Shown here: positions 1-9,403 of the stretch, in pieces
Position numbering within the stretch: position 1 is the first letter of the stretch
Layout: every line of letters starts with the position of its first letter
Source: JACKHO01 sp041398745
Lineage (GTDB): Bacteria; Planctomycetota; Planctomycetia; Planctomycetales; Planctomycetaceae
NCBI GenBank assembly: GCA_041398745.1
Contig: JAWKUB010000003.1
Span: 496,001-560,000, forward strand
Length of the DNA: 64,000 nucleotides
Reading direction: 5' to 3'
Program-made: the position numbers and the translations under genes
Notes under the pieces: model-generated
What the model was told of the DNA's origin: nothing
What the model saw: only the letters and a program-made list of their open reading frames with translations
Database searches by the model: none

Positions 1-274
1 AGTGGTTGCATAATCCGAGTTTTGGTACCGTTGGTGACGGTAATTCCGACAACTCAGGTTATTGTTCCGATGTCAATTCTTAACGATCTTCGGTGTTGTT
101 CCGTCGGCTCTATGCGTCCAGTTGACATCGTGACTGAATGGTATGGATTCTGGATTTCCGTCCAGTATCCCGTTTTCAAAGAGGTAGTATTGCCGTTGTA
201 ATGTCAGACACTCGAAGAAAGTACCGCAGCCGTGTATTTGATGACCGGGTGAATGAGGAACGACCCACCCTGAG
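1..274. other. Left-edge region upstream of the first kinase gene
   Basis: No complete gene is visible. A reading frame open from the left edge and stopping with TAA at 81-83 on the plus strand could be the last 26 codons of a gene that starts outside the window, but codon bias and composition do not settle this. The remaining bases up to the kinase start hold no clear terminator or promoter that I can support. Confidence 0.3.
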
Positions 275-2839
275 ATGAACACCCCGTTTGAATCCTTTGT
301 AGCCATTCTGAAACGCAGCAGCCTGCTGTCAGCGGAGAAGTTACAGAGTTCAATCGACGAGTACTGCAAAGGACGTGAACAGCACGATCCCAAGGAATTC
401 GTGCAAGGTCTCATAGCGTCCGGCGATCTAACCGACTGGCAGGCAGACAAACTGCTGAAAGGCCGTCACAAAGGTTTTTTTCTCGGCAAGTACAAGCTCC
501 TGCGCATCATCGGCAAGGGAGGAATGAGTTCGGTTTATCTGGCCGAACACGTGCTCATGAAGCGGCAATGCGCCATTAAAGTGCTGCCGTGGAAGTTTGT
601 TAAGAACAGTTCGTTTCTCGACCGGTTCTATCGCGAAGCCCAACTCGTCGCCCAGTTGGACCATCCCAACATTGTGCGCGCATATGACGTCGATTCCGAA
701 AAGGAAGGGAACCTCGATATTCACTTCCTCGTCATGGAGTACGTCGCCGGTCGAAACCTTTATGAAATTGTTTCGATCGATGGTCCTATGGAGCCTGCAC
801 ACGCGGTTGACCTGCTGAAACAGGGAACGGCAGGGTTGGCCTACGCACATAACGCGGGGCTGGTACATCGCGACATCAAACCGGGGAATTTTATTGTTGA
901 TGAGCATGGGCACCTCCGCTTGATGGATCTTGGTCTCGCTCGCATCACCGAAGATGACGACACGACGTCCCTCACTGTTGCGAACGATGAAAAAGTTTTG
1001 GGTACAGCCGACTACCTGGCTCCAGAACAGGCCGTCGACAGTCACACGGTTGATCCCCGAGCCGACTTGTACAGCTTGGGATGCACTTTGTATTTCATGC
1101 TGACGGGCGAACCACCGTTCAACGAAGGAACGCTCACTCAGCGACTGCTGGCTCATCAGACGAAAGAGCCACCGGCAATCGAGAAGAAGCGACCGGACAC
1201 GCCTGCAGACTTGGCGGAAATTCTGCGTAAGCTCATGCAGAAGAAGCCGGAAGATCGCTACCAGACAGCTGACGAGGTTTACTCCGTACTTGGCGACTGG
1301 CTCCGGGATCATGGTTGTGCTGATGAGGACGAGACGCCAAAGAAAAAGAGGGGCGTGTCATCCAAAAGCAAATCAGGCATTCCGGCTGTTTCCGAGCCGA
1401 CGTCAACAGGAGGAAAGGTCGGGAAGAAGTCGGAGCCACGTGTTTCGCCACGCGACTCTGATTCTGGTCTGGCATCGCAAATTGCTGGCTTGAATCTGGA
1501 TTTGGCACCGCCTCCCAGCAAACCGGACGACACAGCCAATTTGTCACTGAGCGATCAGCCAACCGCCGTGACAGACTCAAAAAGCAGCCCGTCATTGCCC
1601 AAGAAGAAAAAGGCCGGATTCAAAATTCCGCGAGGTGTTGGGATCGCCGCTGGCGTAGTGGCTGTAATTATCCTACTCGGTGTGGCTTACCTGTTGTTTC
1701 GACCAGGGAAATCCGAAGACCCAGTCATTGTTGACAATCCTCCAGTGCAGCCAACGGTTGAACGCCCACCCGTTACTGGTAACACAGTGACGGTTGGACC
1801 AGAAGGGAATTTTGGCACGCTTGACGAAGCGATTCAGTACACGCGCAACAGTTGGCTGTCCGGCGAATCGAGTTGGATTAAAGAAATCAAAATCGCGGAA
1901 GGCATAGAACTGGCTGAGCCAGTCATCATGGATAACTCCGCACTCGCCATTTCCCGACCACTGAAAATCATCGGAGAAGGCAACAATCCCCCCGTATTCA
2001 ACCCCGAGGGTGATCAACCGGCTCTTGTGCTGAAGGGGAGCGAGCAGTTTCGGTTGGAGAACGTTCGCTTGCAGGGACGAGGGCGACCGTACGTGGTTGA
2101 GCTACAGGGTTACATGGTGGGCACGGTGTTGAACCGAATTCTCATCGACGGAATCGAACAAATTGGCATCAACACCAATGGCGTACGAGGACTGTCAGGT
2201 CAGCGACTCACCATCGAAGACTGCCGCTTCATGTTGGCGAGTTCGTCGGCTCAAGGGATTGTGTTTAACACAGAAGCACTACAGGATACCGCTGAAATCA
2301 CCGTTCAACGCTGTCGGTTTGCAGGTCCAGGAAAAGCTGCACTGTCGTTTGAAGGGGCCACTCAGTCCGTTCTGATTCGCGAAAACATTTTCGACCAGTT
2401 CAGCACGGGTGTGAGCTTCAGTGGTAAGGATGTCGTCCAGTCGGGATTTCACTTCCTGAACAATACGTTCCATAAGTGCGAAACGGGAATTGGATTTCGC
2501 AACGGCATTTCATCCTACCACGAGAAGATTTCGTTCAGTCAGAATTTGTTCACTGAACAGTCGGGCCCCGAAGTGGCGAAAGGAAGTGGCGAGGTCGATG
2601 TCGTCAAGCTGAGCAATGGAATGCCCCCAGTCCGTTACAACTGGACCGACCGCTCCGGCGGCGGTAGTGATGAACTCGACATCTTTTCGTTAGATGGACG
2701 CTTGGGAATGCCAAAGCTGACGTTCGTTTCGACCGACCCCCAGTCGCCAGACTTCTTGAAGCCACAACTGCAGGATCTGAAAAGTGAGGTCAAGCAGCCG
2801 GTTGCGGGCCTCGGTTTTATTGGAGCACGCTCTCCATAA
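275..2839 (+). CDS. Membrane Ser/Thr protein kinase with C-terminal parallel beta-helix-like domain
   Basis: An 854-residue eukaryotic-type Ser/Thr kinase. An N-terminal helical segment (about 1-70) of the kind often found before planctomycete kinases precedes the kinase domain. The domain shows the glycine loop GKGGMSSV at about 80, AIK with the ATP lysine, the catalytic loop HRDIKPGN at about 198, DLG in place of DFG at about 218, and an APEQ activation-segment end. A Lys/Ser/Pro-rich linker leads to one membrane helix at about 453-476. The outer part (about 500-854) has short beta repeats typical of right-handed parallel beta-helix sensor domains. The kinase should face the cytoplasm and the beta-helix the periplasm. 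Substrate and signal are unknown. No strong Shine-Dalgarno lies close to the ATG, but the N-terminus fits the family. Confidence 0.9.
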   Translation: MNTPFESFVAILKRSSLLSAEKLQSSIDEYCKGREQHDPKEFVQGLIASGDLTDWQADKLLKGRHKGFFLGKYKLLRIIGKGGMSSVYLAEHVLMKRQCAIKVLPWKFVKNSSFLDRFYREAQLVAQLDHPNIVRAYDVDSEKEGNLDIHFLVMEYVAGRNLYEIVSIDGPMEPAHAVDLLKQGTAGLAYAHNAGLVHRDIKPGNFIVDEHGHLRLMDLGLARITEDDDTTSLTVANDEKVLGTADYLAPEQAVDSHTVDPRADLYSLGCTLYFMLTGEPPFNEGTLTQRLLAHQTKEPPAIEKKRPDTPADLAEILRKLMQKKPEDRYQTADEVYSVLGDWLRDHGCADEDETPKKKRGVSSKSKSGIPAVSEPTSTGGKVGKKSEPRVSPRDSDSGLASQIAGLNLDLAPPPSKPDDTANLSLSDQPTAVTDSKSSPSLPKKKKAGFKIPRGVGIAAGVVAVIILLGVAYLLFRPGKSEDPVIVDNPPVQPTVERPPVTGNTVTVGPEGNFGTLDEAIQYTRNSWLSGESSWIKEIKIAEGIELAEPVIMDNSALAISRPLKIIGEGNNPPVFNPEGDQPALVLKGSEQFRLENVRLQGRGRPYVVELQGYMVGTVLNRILIDGIEQIGINTNGVRGLSGQRLTIEDCRFMLASSSAQGIVFNTEALQDTAEITVQRCRFAGPGKAALSFEGATQSVLIRENIFDQFSTGVSFSGKDVVQSGFHFLNNTFHKCETGIGFRNGISSYHEKISFSQNLFTEQSGPEVAKGSGEVDVVKLSNGMPPVRYNWTDRSGGGSDELDIFSLDGRLGMPKLTFVSTDPQSPDFLKPQLQDLKSEVKQPVAGLGFIGARSP

Positions 2840-2972
2840 GTCGGGGTCGATGCGTTCCGGCAGTCTTTTCAAATGAATCTGCGGCTGTCAGTCCGCAGTA
2901 TGGAGCGCATTGGATTGAGAACCTACAATTAGGCTTCACTGCATCCACTTGCCCCATTACGAAAGCAGCTCC

Positions 2973-3746
2973 ATGTTGGCTCGGCGTGAAATCTTTCCTC
3001 ACGTCCTGGAAATGAACTATCAGGCCCGGCGACGGCTCGGGTGCTGCGTGTACCTCGTTCACAATCAGAACGAGTGGGCACTCATCGATCTGGGATACGA
3101 CGACACGCTGGACGACATCGTTGAAATTGTCCGGCAACTCGATTTTCCACTTTCCAACTGCAAGTATCTGGTGGCCACCCACGCAGATGTCGACCACATC
3201 CAGGCACTCAAGCGGGCTAAGGAAATCATGCCGCAGGCTCAGGTTGTCGGCCATCCACTTGCGAAGGTGCTGTTGGAAAATGGCGAGCGCATTCAAACGT
3301 ACGCCGAAATCGAAGCGCAGGGAATCTCCCTCGACCTTCCGCCGGTACAGTTTGACGCCGTCATCGATGAAGGCGACGAGCTGACACTGGGCGATTTGAA
3401 ACTGGACGTGTGGCACACACCCGGACACGCCCCCACGCAACTGGCATTCCGGCTCGATAAGCTGTTGTTCTCCGGTGACAACATTTACCGCGACGGTTGT
3501 GTCGGCAACATCGATGCCCACCACGGGTCCGATATTCCTGACTTCATTTCATCGCTCACGCGCATTCGTGACAGTGACGTCGAATGGTTGCTCCCGAGTC
3601 ATGGCCCCTGGTTCGCCAAAGACAATGCCATGCTCCAGAAAACCATCGACCGCCTCACCGAGTATCAGCACATGGCCGACTTCGGCACCTGTGCGGTCGA
3701 CTGGCCACTTCTGGACGATTGGGACAAAGAGCTTGCCGAAAGTTAG
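2973..3746 (+). CDS. MBL-fold metallo-hydrolase
   Basis: A metallo-beta-lactamase-fold protein of about 257 residues. The motif THADVDH corresponds to the HxHxDH metal site but has Asp where the second His is usual. Later motifs HTPGHAP, FSGDN and PSHGP supply the other expected metal ligands. The substrate cannot be predicted; glyoxalase II-like, lactonase-like and RNase-like members share this fold. ATG at 2973 is chosen as start, but a TTG at 2949 in the same frame would add eight residues and neither has a convincing Shine-Dalgarno. The gene follows the kinase by 133 bases and precedes hom by 127 bases, so it is probably its own unit. Confidence 0.8.
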   Translation: MLARREIFPHVLEMNYQARRRLGCCVYLVHNQNEWALIDLGYDDTLDDIVEIVRQLDFPLSNCKYLVATHADVDHIQALKRAKEIMPQAQVVGHPLAKVLLENGERIQTYAEIEAQGISLDLPPVQFDAVIDEGDELTLGDLKLDVWHTPGHAPTQLAFRLDKLLFSGDNIYRDGCVGNIDAHHGSDIPDFISSLTRIRDSDVEWLLPSHGPWFAKDNAMLQKTIDRLTEYQHMADFGTCAVDWPLLDDWDKELAES

Positions 3747-3873
3747 CCCGACGGCGATCGGAACATTTCTCTGATTGGCGCACGATGCATTTCTGTCAGT
3801 AGCACCAATTCAAGTTAAGACGCGTCACATAGTCCACTTAGTCTGCGTCACTCTATTTCAAAACTGGAAACAC

Positions 3874-5187
3874 ATGGACGCCTTACGGATTGGAATTGTT
3901 GGTCTGGGAACCGTCGGTAGTGGCGTCGCACATATTCTGCGGGATCATGCTGAACGAAACGCCCTGCGTTCCGGGAAACAACTCGTCATTCACCGCGTCG
4001 CGGTACGGGACGTGAACAAGCCGCGCGGCGTTGATTTACCGCAGTCAATGCTCACGGAAGACCCCCTCTCCATTACCACCGACCCGGACGTCGACGTCGT
4101 TGTGGAGCTGATGGGCGGAGTCGATTTGGCAAGCAAAGTTGTGAAATCGGCCCTCTCCAACGGGAAGCATGTCGTTACGGCCAATAAAGCCCTCATTTGC
4201 CAATACGGCCCCGAGCTGTTTCAGTTGGCTCGTGAAAACGACCGGACCATTTGCTTTGAGGCTGCCGTGGCTGGCGGTTGCCCCATTATTGCAGCCATTG
4301 GTCAGGCCATGGCGGGTAATCAGATTACTTCACTGCAGGCCATCATCAACGGGACGTCGAATTTCATTCTGACGCAAATGTTTCACCAGAACGTCTCGTA
4401 CGATGACGCCGTGCGTGAAGCACAGGAAATCGGCTACGCCGAAGCCGATCCTGCTATGGACGTGGAAGGTACCGACGCTGCGCAGAAACTGGGCATTCTC
4501 ACGCAGCTCGCGTTTGGAACATCCGTCACGCCCGATCAGTTTCCCGTGCAGGGCATCAATACACTTGCACTGGACGATTTGAAATATGCCGATGAACTGG
4601 GCTACGCCATCAAGCTGCTCGCAACAGCCAAGCTGGTCGATGGTCGACTCGAACTGCATACCCAGCCCACACTCATCCGTCATCAGCGGCCTATTGCACA
4701 GGTGGACGGTCCCTACAACATGATTGAACTGACCGGCGACGCCGTTGGCAAAGCCTGGTTCTCTGCCATGGGCGCCGGTCAAATGGCGACTGCATCGGCT
4801 GTCGTTGCGGACATCATCGACTTGGCAATTGGCCGTGCCCAGTTGACGTTCCAGAAACTCGATTTGTGGGGAAGCCATTCTCCCGTCTCTCTACAGCCTG
4901 CAGAAGAAATTGAACGACGCTACTACTTCCGCTTCACCGTGGAAGATCGGCCCCACGTCATTGCCGATATCGCCGATGTGCTCGGACGCAACGAAATTAG
5001 CCTGGCCTCTATTATCCAGAAGGAAGCACCTGAGACTGATGAACTCGCTACGGGTGCTTACCCCATTGTTCCACTCATGTTCATGACTCACCGGACACGC
5101 GAAGGACTCATTCGCAAGGCCGCGGAAGAACTCAAAGAACTTTCGTGCGTGACTACCCCTTGGGTTTGTCTACCGGTTGCTGATTAA
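3874..5187 (+). CDS. hom: Homoserine dehydrogenase
   Basis: A 437-residue homoserine dehydrogenase, which reduces aspartate semialdehyde to homoserine with NAD(P)H for threonine, methionine and isoleucine synthesis. The N-terminal Rossmann motif GIVGLGTVGSG is followed by the catalytic region (ANKALI, then the GTSNFIL segment) and a C-terminal ACT domain from about 350 (RPHVIADIADVL), which usually binds threonine for feedback control. The frame is open 99 bases further upstream, but the ATG at 3874 places the nucleotide-binding motif at the usual distance from the N-terminus. ilvD follows 94 bases downstream on the same strand, so two amino-acid biosynthesis genes sit together. Confidence 0.95.
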   Translation: MDALRIGIVGLGTVGSGVAHILRDHAERNALRSGKQLVIHRVAVRDVNKPRGVDLPQSMLTEDPLSITTDPDVDVVVELMGGVDLASKVVKSALSNGKHVVTANKALICQYGPELFQLARENDRTICFEAAVAGGCPIIAAIGQAMAGNQITSLQAIINGTSNFILTQMFHQNVSYDDAVREAQEIGYAEADPAMDVEGTDAAQKLGILTQLAFGTSVTPDQFPVQGINTLALDDLKYADELGYAIKLLATAKLVDGRLELHTQPTLIRHQRPIAQVDGPYNMIELTGDAVGKAWFSAMGAGQMATASAVVADIIDLAIGRAQLTFQKLDLWGSHSPVSLQPAEEIERRYYFRFTVEDRPHVIADIADVLGRNEISLASIIQKEAPETDELATGAYPIVPLMFMTHRTREGLIRKAAEELKELSCVTTPWVCLPVAD

Positions 5188-5281
5188 CGCCACCAGCTTC
5201 GCTGTTGCTTGACGGCGCGTTGGCCGCAGGCGACGATTTGGAATCGAAATCATTTAACTGACTTTACGATTTGTTGAATTC

Positions 5282-6985
5282 ATGACCCAGCTCAATAAGT
5301 ACTCCGCTCGTATTACTCAGCCCGCTTCTCAAGGTGCCTCACAGGCCATGCTGTACGCCACGGGCCTGCAGCCTGCCGACATGGACAAACCGCAAGTCGG
5401 AATTGCCTCCTGCTGGTATGAAGGCAACTCCTGTAACATGCACCTGAATCAACTTGCCGAGAAGGTGAAGGAAGGCGTTACCGCCGCCGGTGCGATTGGC
5501 ATGCGGTTCAACACCATTGGGGTGTCCGACGGCATTTCGATGGGGACCGATGGCATGAGTTTCTCGCTGCAGTCGCGCGACCTCATCGCCGATTCCATCG
5601 AAACCGTCATGGGCGCTCAATGGTACGATTCGCTCATCGCCATCCCGGGTTGCGACAAGAACATGCCGGGCTGCATTATGGCGATGGGACGTTTGAATCG
5701 ACCTGCCATCATGATTTATGGAGGCACCATTAAGGCCGGATGCTCCGACCTGCTGAAAGGTGTCGAAGGCGTCGCTGCCGATAAACTCGACATTGTGTCG
5801 GCCTTCCAGTCATACGGTCAGGCCATCGCTGGCAGCATTACGGAAGCACAGCGAAAAGAAATCGTACAGAAGAGTTGCCCGGGAGCCGGTGCCTGTGGTG
5901 GGATGTACACGGCCAACACAATGGCCTCCGCCATTGAAACGCTCGGCATGTCGCTGCCGTACTCCGCATCGATTCCCGCAGAAGACGAAGGCAAGATTCT
6001 CGAGTGTCTTGCCGCTGGTCAGGCAATTCACAACCTGATGGAAAAGGATATTAAGCCCAGCGACATTATGACCCGCGACGCATTTGAAAATGCCATGGTC
6101 ATCGTCATTGCACTCGGTGGATCAACCAATGCCGTGCTGCACCTTATTGCCATGGCTCGCAGTGTTGGTGTCGATTTGACCATCGATGACTTCCAGAAGG
6201 TTTCTGACCGCGTACCGTACCTCGCCGACCTGAAGCCATCCGGCAAGTATGTGATGGAAGATTTGCATCGTATTGGCGGTGTTCCAGCCGTGCAGAAGTA
6301 TTTGCTGGAGAAAGGCTACCTCAAGGGAGATTGCCTCACCTGCACCGGCAAGACGCTGGCCGAAAATGTCGCCGACCTTCCGGGTCTCGCGGACGATCAG
6401 CCCATTGTACAGCCAGTCGAAAAGCCAATTAAGGCGACAGGACACATTCGTATTATGCGTGGCAACGTCTGCCCTGACGGAGCCGTCGCAAAAATTACGG
6501 GTAAAGAAGGACTCAGCTTCACCGGCCCGGCGCTCTGCTTTGATCGTGAAGAAGCCATGCTGAAAGGCCTGGAAGACGGCAAAATCAAAGGCGGCGAAGT
6601 CATCATCATCCGGTACGAAGGCCCCAAAGGCGGTCCGGGTATGCCTGAAATGCTGACGCCAACCTCAGCCCTGATGGGTGCCGGTCTGGGTGACAAAGTC
6701 GCCCTCATTACCGATGGACGCTTCTCCGGCGGAAGTCACGGATTCATCATTGGGCACGTCACTCCCGAAGCCCAGGTTGGTGGTCCGATTGCACTGCTGC
6801 AAGACGGCGACCAAATCACCATTGACGCCGAAGCGAACCAAATCAATGTCGACCTCACCGAAGATGAGTTGCGGCAACGAGCCGCCGCCTTCAATATGCC
6901 AGCCTACCCCGTCAGCCGCGGAACGCTGCACAAGTACATCAAAACCGTAAAAAGCGCCAGTGAAGGTTGCGTTACTGACGAATAG
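5282..6985 (+). CDS. ilvD: Dihydroxy-acid dehydratase
   Basis: A 567-residue IlvD/Edd family protein, full length for dihydroxy-acid dehydratase. It converts 2,3-dihydroxy-isovalerate and 2,3-dihydroxy-3-methylvalerate to the 2-oxo acids of valine and isoleucine synthesis and carries an iron-sulfur cluster. Cluster-binding cysteines are visible in CWYEGNSCN, PGCDKNMPGC and CPGAGACGGMY. The C-terminal part has the family segment GRFSGGSHG. The Edd alternative (6-phosphogluconate dehydratase) is less likely because overall length and these motifs match IlvD. Hom lies just upstream; together they feed isoleucine synthesis. Confidence 0.96.
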   Translation: MTQLNKYSARITQPASQGASQAMLYATGLQPADMDKPQVGIASCWYEGNSCNMHLNQLAEKVKEGVTAAGAIGMRFNTIGVSDGISMGTDGMSFSLQSRDLIADSIETVMGAQWYDSLIAIPGCDKNMPGCIMAMGRLNRPAIMIYGGTIKAGCSDLLKGVEGVAADKLDIVSAFQSYGQAIAGSITEAQRKEIVQKSCPGAGACGGMYTANTMASAIETLGMSLPYSASIPAEDEGKILECLAAGQAIHNLMEKDIKPSDIMTRDAFENAMVIVIALGGSTNAVLHLIAMARSVGVDLTIDDFQKVSDRVPYLADLKPSGKYVMEDLHRIGGVPAVQKYLLEKGYLKGDCLTCTGKTLAENVADLPGLADDQPIVQPVEKPIKATGHIRIMRGNVCPDGAVAKITGKEGLSFTGPALCFDREEAMLKGLEDGKIKGGEVIIIRYEGPKGGPGMPEMLTPTSALMGAGLGDKVALITDGRFSGGSHGFIIGHVTPEAQVGGPIALLQDGDQITIDAEANQINVDLTEDELRQRAAAFNMPAYPVSRGTLHKYIKTVKSASEGCVTDE

Positions 6986-7066
6986 GTGCGCTCAGGTTTT
7001 GTTGACGACTTGATTCGGCGAGACGAACCATTCGGTTTCTGGAAAACTGGAAGGTTGTTCTTGGCG

Positions 7067-7462
7067 TTATGAGTTTGTCTCTGAATGGCCAGTGACATAC
7101 CGAATGTCAGAAGGTGTGAAGTCGTGCCCATCGAACTCAGGAAGTCGAGACAGCTCTCCGCGGACTTCGAGTTCGAGTAGTATGAGGGGGACTTCGGTTT
7201 CGTACTTGGAGAGGTTCTCGGCCAGGTCCTGATGCTGACGTACCAGTGCTGTCGTGATTTCGTCGAGTGTCAGTCCGGGAGCCTCGATTGGTGCCCCTTT
7301 AATGGCCTGCTGGACCATTTCAAACTTCCACGTGTCGATTGTTCGAGCCGTTCGTTCGCCGGTAATGACTCGACAGTGAACCACTTCTGCGGTTGGCTCC
7401 ACAACTGAATTGCCGCAACCAACAAGCAAAGCCAACAGGGAAATTGACATGAGAGTTCGCAT
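7067..7462 (-). CDS. Small predicted lipoprotein of unknown function
   Basis: A 131-residue protein starting with a short signal peptide that ends in the lipobox LLVGC (Cys at about 16), so it should be exported and lipid-anchored. The mature part is mainly helical and charged and matches no family I recognise. It lies between ilvD (convergent) and the DUF1559 gene (same strand, 154 bases upstream). A dispersed palindrome lies in that upstream gap. Confidence 0.65.
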   Translation of the reverse strand: MRTLMSISLLALLVGCGNSVVEPTAEVVHCRVITGERTARTIDTWKFEMVQQAIKGAPIEAPGLTLDEITTALVRQHQDLAENLSKYETEVPLILLELEVRGELSRLPEFDGHDFTPSDIRYVTGHSETNS

Positions 7463-7547
7463 GAGTTACTGGTCTTTCGTATAAAGTTTCTGGATGGAAC
7501 AACTGGTTTGGTGAAGGGATTTGGCAAGCGACAGTTTCAGAACCCGC

Positions 7548-7577
7548 TGGCACAGACGTTCCTGTCTGTTTTTTCAC
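7548..7577 (+). repeat. Dispersed palindromic intergenic repeat, copy 1
   Basis: A near-perfect inverted repeat with arms ACAGAC and GTCTGT around GTTCCT, followed by a run of T. The 22-base core matches the reverse complement of the sequence at 41832-41860 with one mismatch, and the flanking TGGC and TTCAC are shared too. It lies in the gap between the DUF1559 gene and the small lipoprotein gene. The stem followed by T residues could terminate plus-strand transcripts, but no plus-strand gene ends just upstream. Confidence 0.6.
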
Positions 7578-7616
7578 AGAAAATCCTTCTTAATCCGGAT
7601 GGTTTGGAACCAACCT

Positions 7617-8597
7617 CTACGGAATGTCGGTCACTTTTCCATCGTGCCGGTTGCCAAGTCGACTGTGGATTGTCTGGTCGATTTCGAAACCAATCATGCG
7701 GACGGAACCGTCGCAAAACGCCATTTGGAACCCTCCGGCATGACTGCTACCGAAGACCCAGCCTTCCTGGCTCGTGGCTTCTGAATCGGGCCGGGGCCGA
7801 AAGGTGGGGTCCAGTTCGCTGCCGGTAAATCGAATAAGGTCTCGGTCGTCGCCGCTGAAAGCCGCCTCGTTGTCTCCCTGGTCATCGCCCGTTTCGTAGC
7901 GATCGCGCCTCAGGTGTTTTTCACCAACCAGATAAGTGGCAGAAAGACCATCGGTAATGTCTCTTGGACGCACGGTGCTGCGCTGGTAGCTAATCCCCGA
8001 CATGTGTCGCATGTCAGGCCAGTCGAAATGCCGGGCCGACGTAAGAAAGTCAGGTCCGTCACCATAGCGGGTAGCACTGTGCCCACCGTTGAACGCGTAG
8101 TCGTTTCGAGCAACTGTGGTCGTGACATCTGCATGCAAATACTGGCGTTGGTTCACAAACTGGGTAGCATTTCTCCGTGAAGGACAGTGCAGAATTGGCA
8201 AGGGGGTTTGCAGCCGCAACGAGTTACCGGCTCGGTGTTCGGCATTTGCCAAATCATCTCCTCCCAAGTCATGCAGGCCTGTCTGTTCCAGGAATGGAAG
8301 CAGGTTGTACGCCCACCCTCCTGGTTGATCTGGTCCCGTTCCCTGGCCGGGAATTCCAATCCAGCGTTTGCTCCAACCGCCTGTGGGATACCAGCCATAC
8401 ACGCTTTCATGATTCTGTGCCGCAGTCGCGATTTGCTTCAAATGGTTGGCACATTGAATACGGCGAGCCGACTGACGCGTCATCTGCACTGCGGGTAGAA
8501 TCATGGCAATGAGAATGCCGATGATCGCAATAACAACCAACAATTCAATGAGCGTGAAGCCCGGGCGGTGAGAGTAGTTTGTTCGGGAACGCTGCAT
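7617..8597 (-). CDS. DUF1559 domain protein with type IV prepilin-like N-terminus
   Basis: A 326-residue member of the DUF1559 family, which is greatly expanded in planctomycetes. The N-terminus carries the prepilin signature GFTLIELLVVIAIIGIL, in which cleavage before the Phe and a following membrane helix are expected. The end has the family's H-x9-DG motif (HAGGFQMAFCDG). Such proteins are thought to be pseudopilin-like surface or secretion components, though their role is not established. The frame is open to 8999, but ATG at 8597 is chosen because AGGGAGAG lies upstream at Shine-Dalgarno distance and the prepilin leader then has a normal length. It is divergent from the sigma factor gene. 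Confidence 0.92.
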   Translation of the reverse strand: MQRSRTNYSHRPGFTLIELLVVIAIIGILIAMILPAVQMTRQSARRIQCANHLKQIATAAQNHESVYGWYPTGGWSKRWIGIPGQGTGPDQPGGWAYNLLPFLEQTGLHDLGGDDLANAEHRAGNSLRLQTPLPILHCPSRRNATQFVNQRQYLHADVTTTVARNDYAFNGGHSATRYGDGPDFLTSARHFDWPDMRHMSGISYQRSTVRPRDITDGLSATYLVGEKHLRRDRYETGDDQGDNEAAFSGDDRDLIRFTGSELDPTFRPRPDSEATSQEGWVFGSSHAGGFQMAFCDGSVRMIGFEIDQTIHSRLGNRHDGKVTDIP

Positions 8598-8806
8598 GTG
8601 AATCTCTCCCTGTGTGATGAACCGTTCTTCGTTGGCAATAGCCAACCGCTGCAAACCTTGTGGCGGGCAACGGCATCGAGCGGACATCCGTGACTCAGTT
8701 CTTTTGAAAATCGGTATGTCAATTGAACGACCAGAACAAACCATGTTTCCACGAGTCATACCGCTGATTACACTTGTGAAAGCCGTCACCTCAGCAAGGG
8801 TTCCCT
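8598..8806. promoter_or_regulatory. Divergent intergenic region between DUF1559 and ECF sigma genes
   Basis: A 209-base gap separates two divergent start codons. It must hold the promoters of both genes, and its position makes it the obvious place for the adjacent ECF sigma factor to act, but I cannot assign -35/-10 boxes with confidence. Confidence 0.35.
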
Positions 8807-9403
8807 GTGTCAGATGACCTTGGCCAACAAAGTTTTCTCGCTTTCCGTGAGACTCTTCAGGATGGTTCCGAAGAGGCGTTTCGGGAGGTCGTCGAACGTT
8901 TTGGCCCTTACGTCCTGCGAGCAATTCGTAGAAAGCTGGACGAGCGGTTGCGCTCACGCATGGATTCGCAGGACTGTGCTCAGGCCGTGTGGCTGACACT
9001 TTTCAAGCACCGCAATCGCATTTCCGAGCTCGATTCTCCTGAGAAACTGATTGCATATCTTGTCACCATCGCCCAGCGAAAAGCCCGAGCGGAGTTTCGT
9101 CGTCACATTCAGGCCGAGAAGCAGACTGCGAACCGAGAGGTGTCACTGCAGAACGGAAGTGTCGTCCTCGATTTGGTTGATCATCGCCCGAATCGTCCGA
9201 GTCAACTCGTCGTTGCCAAGGAGCAATGGGATCGACTGACAGATGGTGAACCGGAGCGTTATCGGCAAATCCTTGAGTTGCGACGCGAGGGGATGTCCAT
9301 AGACGACATTGCGGCAGAAGTGGGAGTCAACGAACGAACGGTACGTCGTGTGTTACAGCGCATGGCCGAAAAGCTTCGCGATGAGGGAGAAGCTTCCACA
9401 TGA
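8807..9403 (+). CDS. ECF-type RNA polymerase sigma factor
   Basis: A 198-residue sigma-70 family factor of the extracytoplasmic-function type. Region 2 includes SQDCAQAVWLTLFKH, which corresponds to the core-binding and -10-recognising helices. Region 4 ends in the helix-turn-helix MSIDDIAAEVGVNERTVRRVL. The start is GTG at 8807, with AAGGG just upstream. There is no anti-sigma gene; instead the stop codon overlaps the start of a Ser/Thr kinase gene (ATGA, four bases). This arrangement resembles planctomycete sigma factors thought to be controlled by phosphorylation, which is an inference here. Confidence 0.9.
   Translation: MSDDLGQQSFLAFRETLQDGSEEAFREVVERFGPYVLRAIRRKLDERLRSRMDSQDCAQAVWLTLFKHRNRISELDSPEKLIAYLVTIAQRKARAEFRRHIQAEKQTANREVSLQNGSVVLDLVDHRPNRPSQLVVAKEQWDRLTDGEPERYRQILELRREGMSIDDIAAEVGVNERTVRRVLQRMAEKLRDEGEAST

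Noticed and set aside
73..450. Minus-strand frame overlapping the first kinase start
   Set aside because: It runs antisense to the start of a clear kinase gene, has no ribosome binding site, and its translation is low in family resemblance.
2879..2898. Hairpin CTGCGG/CCGCAG after the first kinase gene
   Set aside because: The stem is only six pairs and no T run follows, so I do not call it a terminator.
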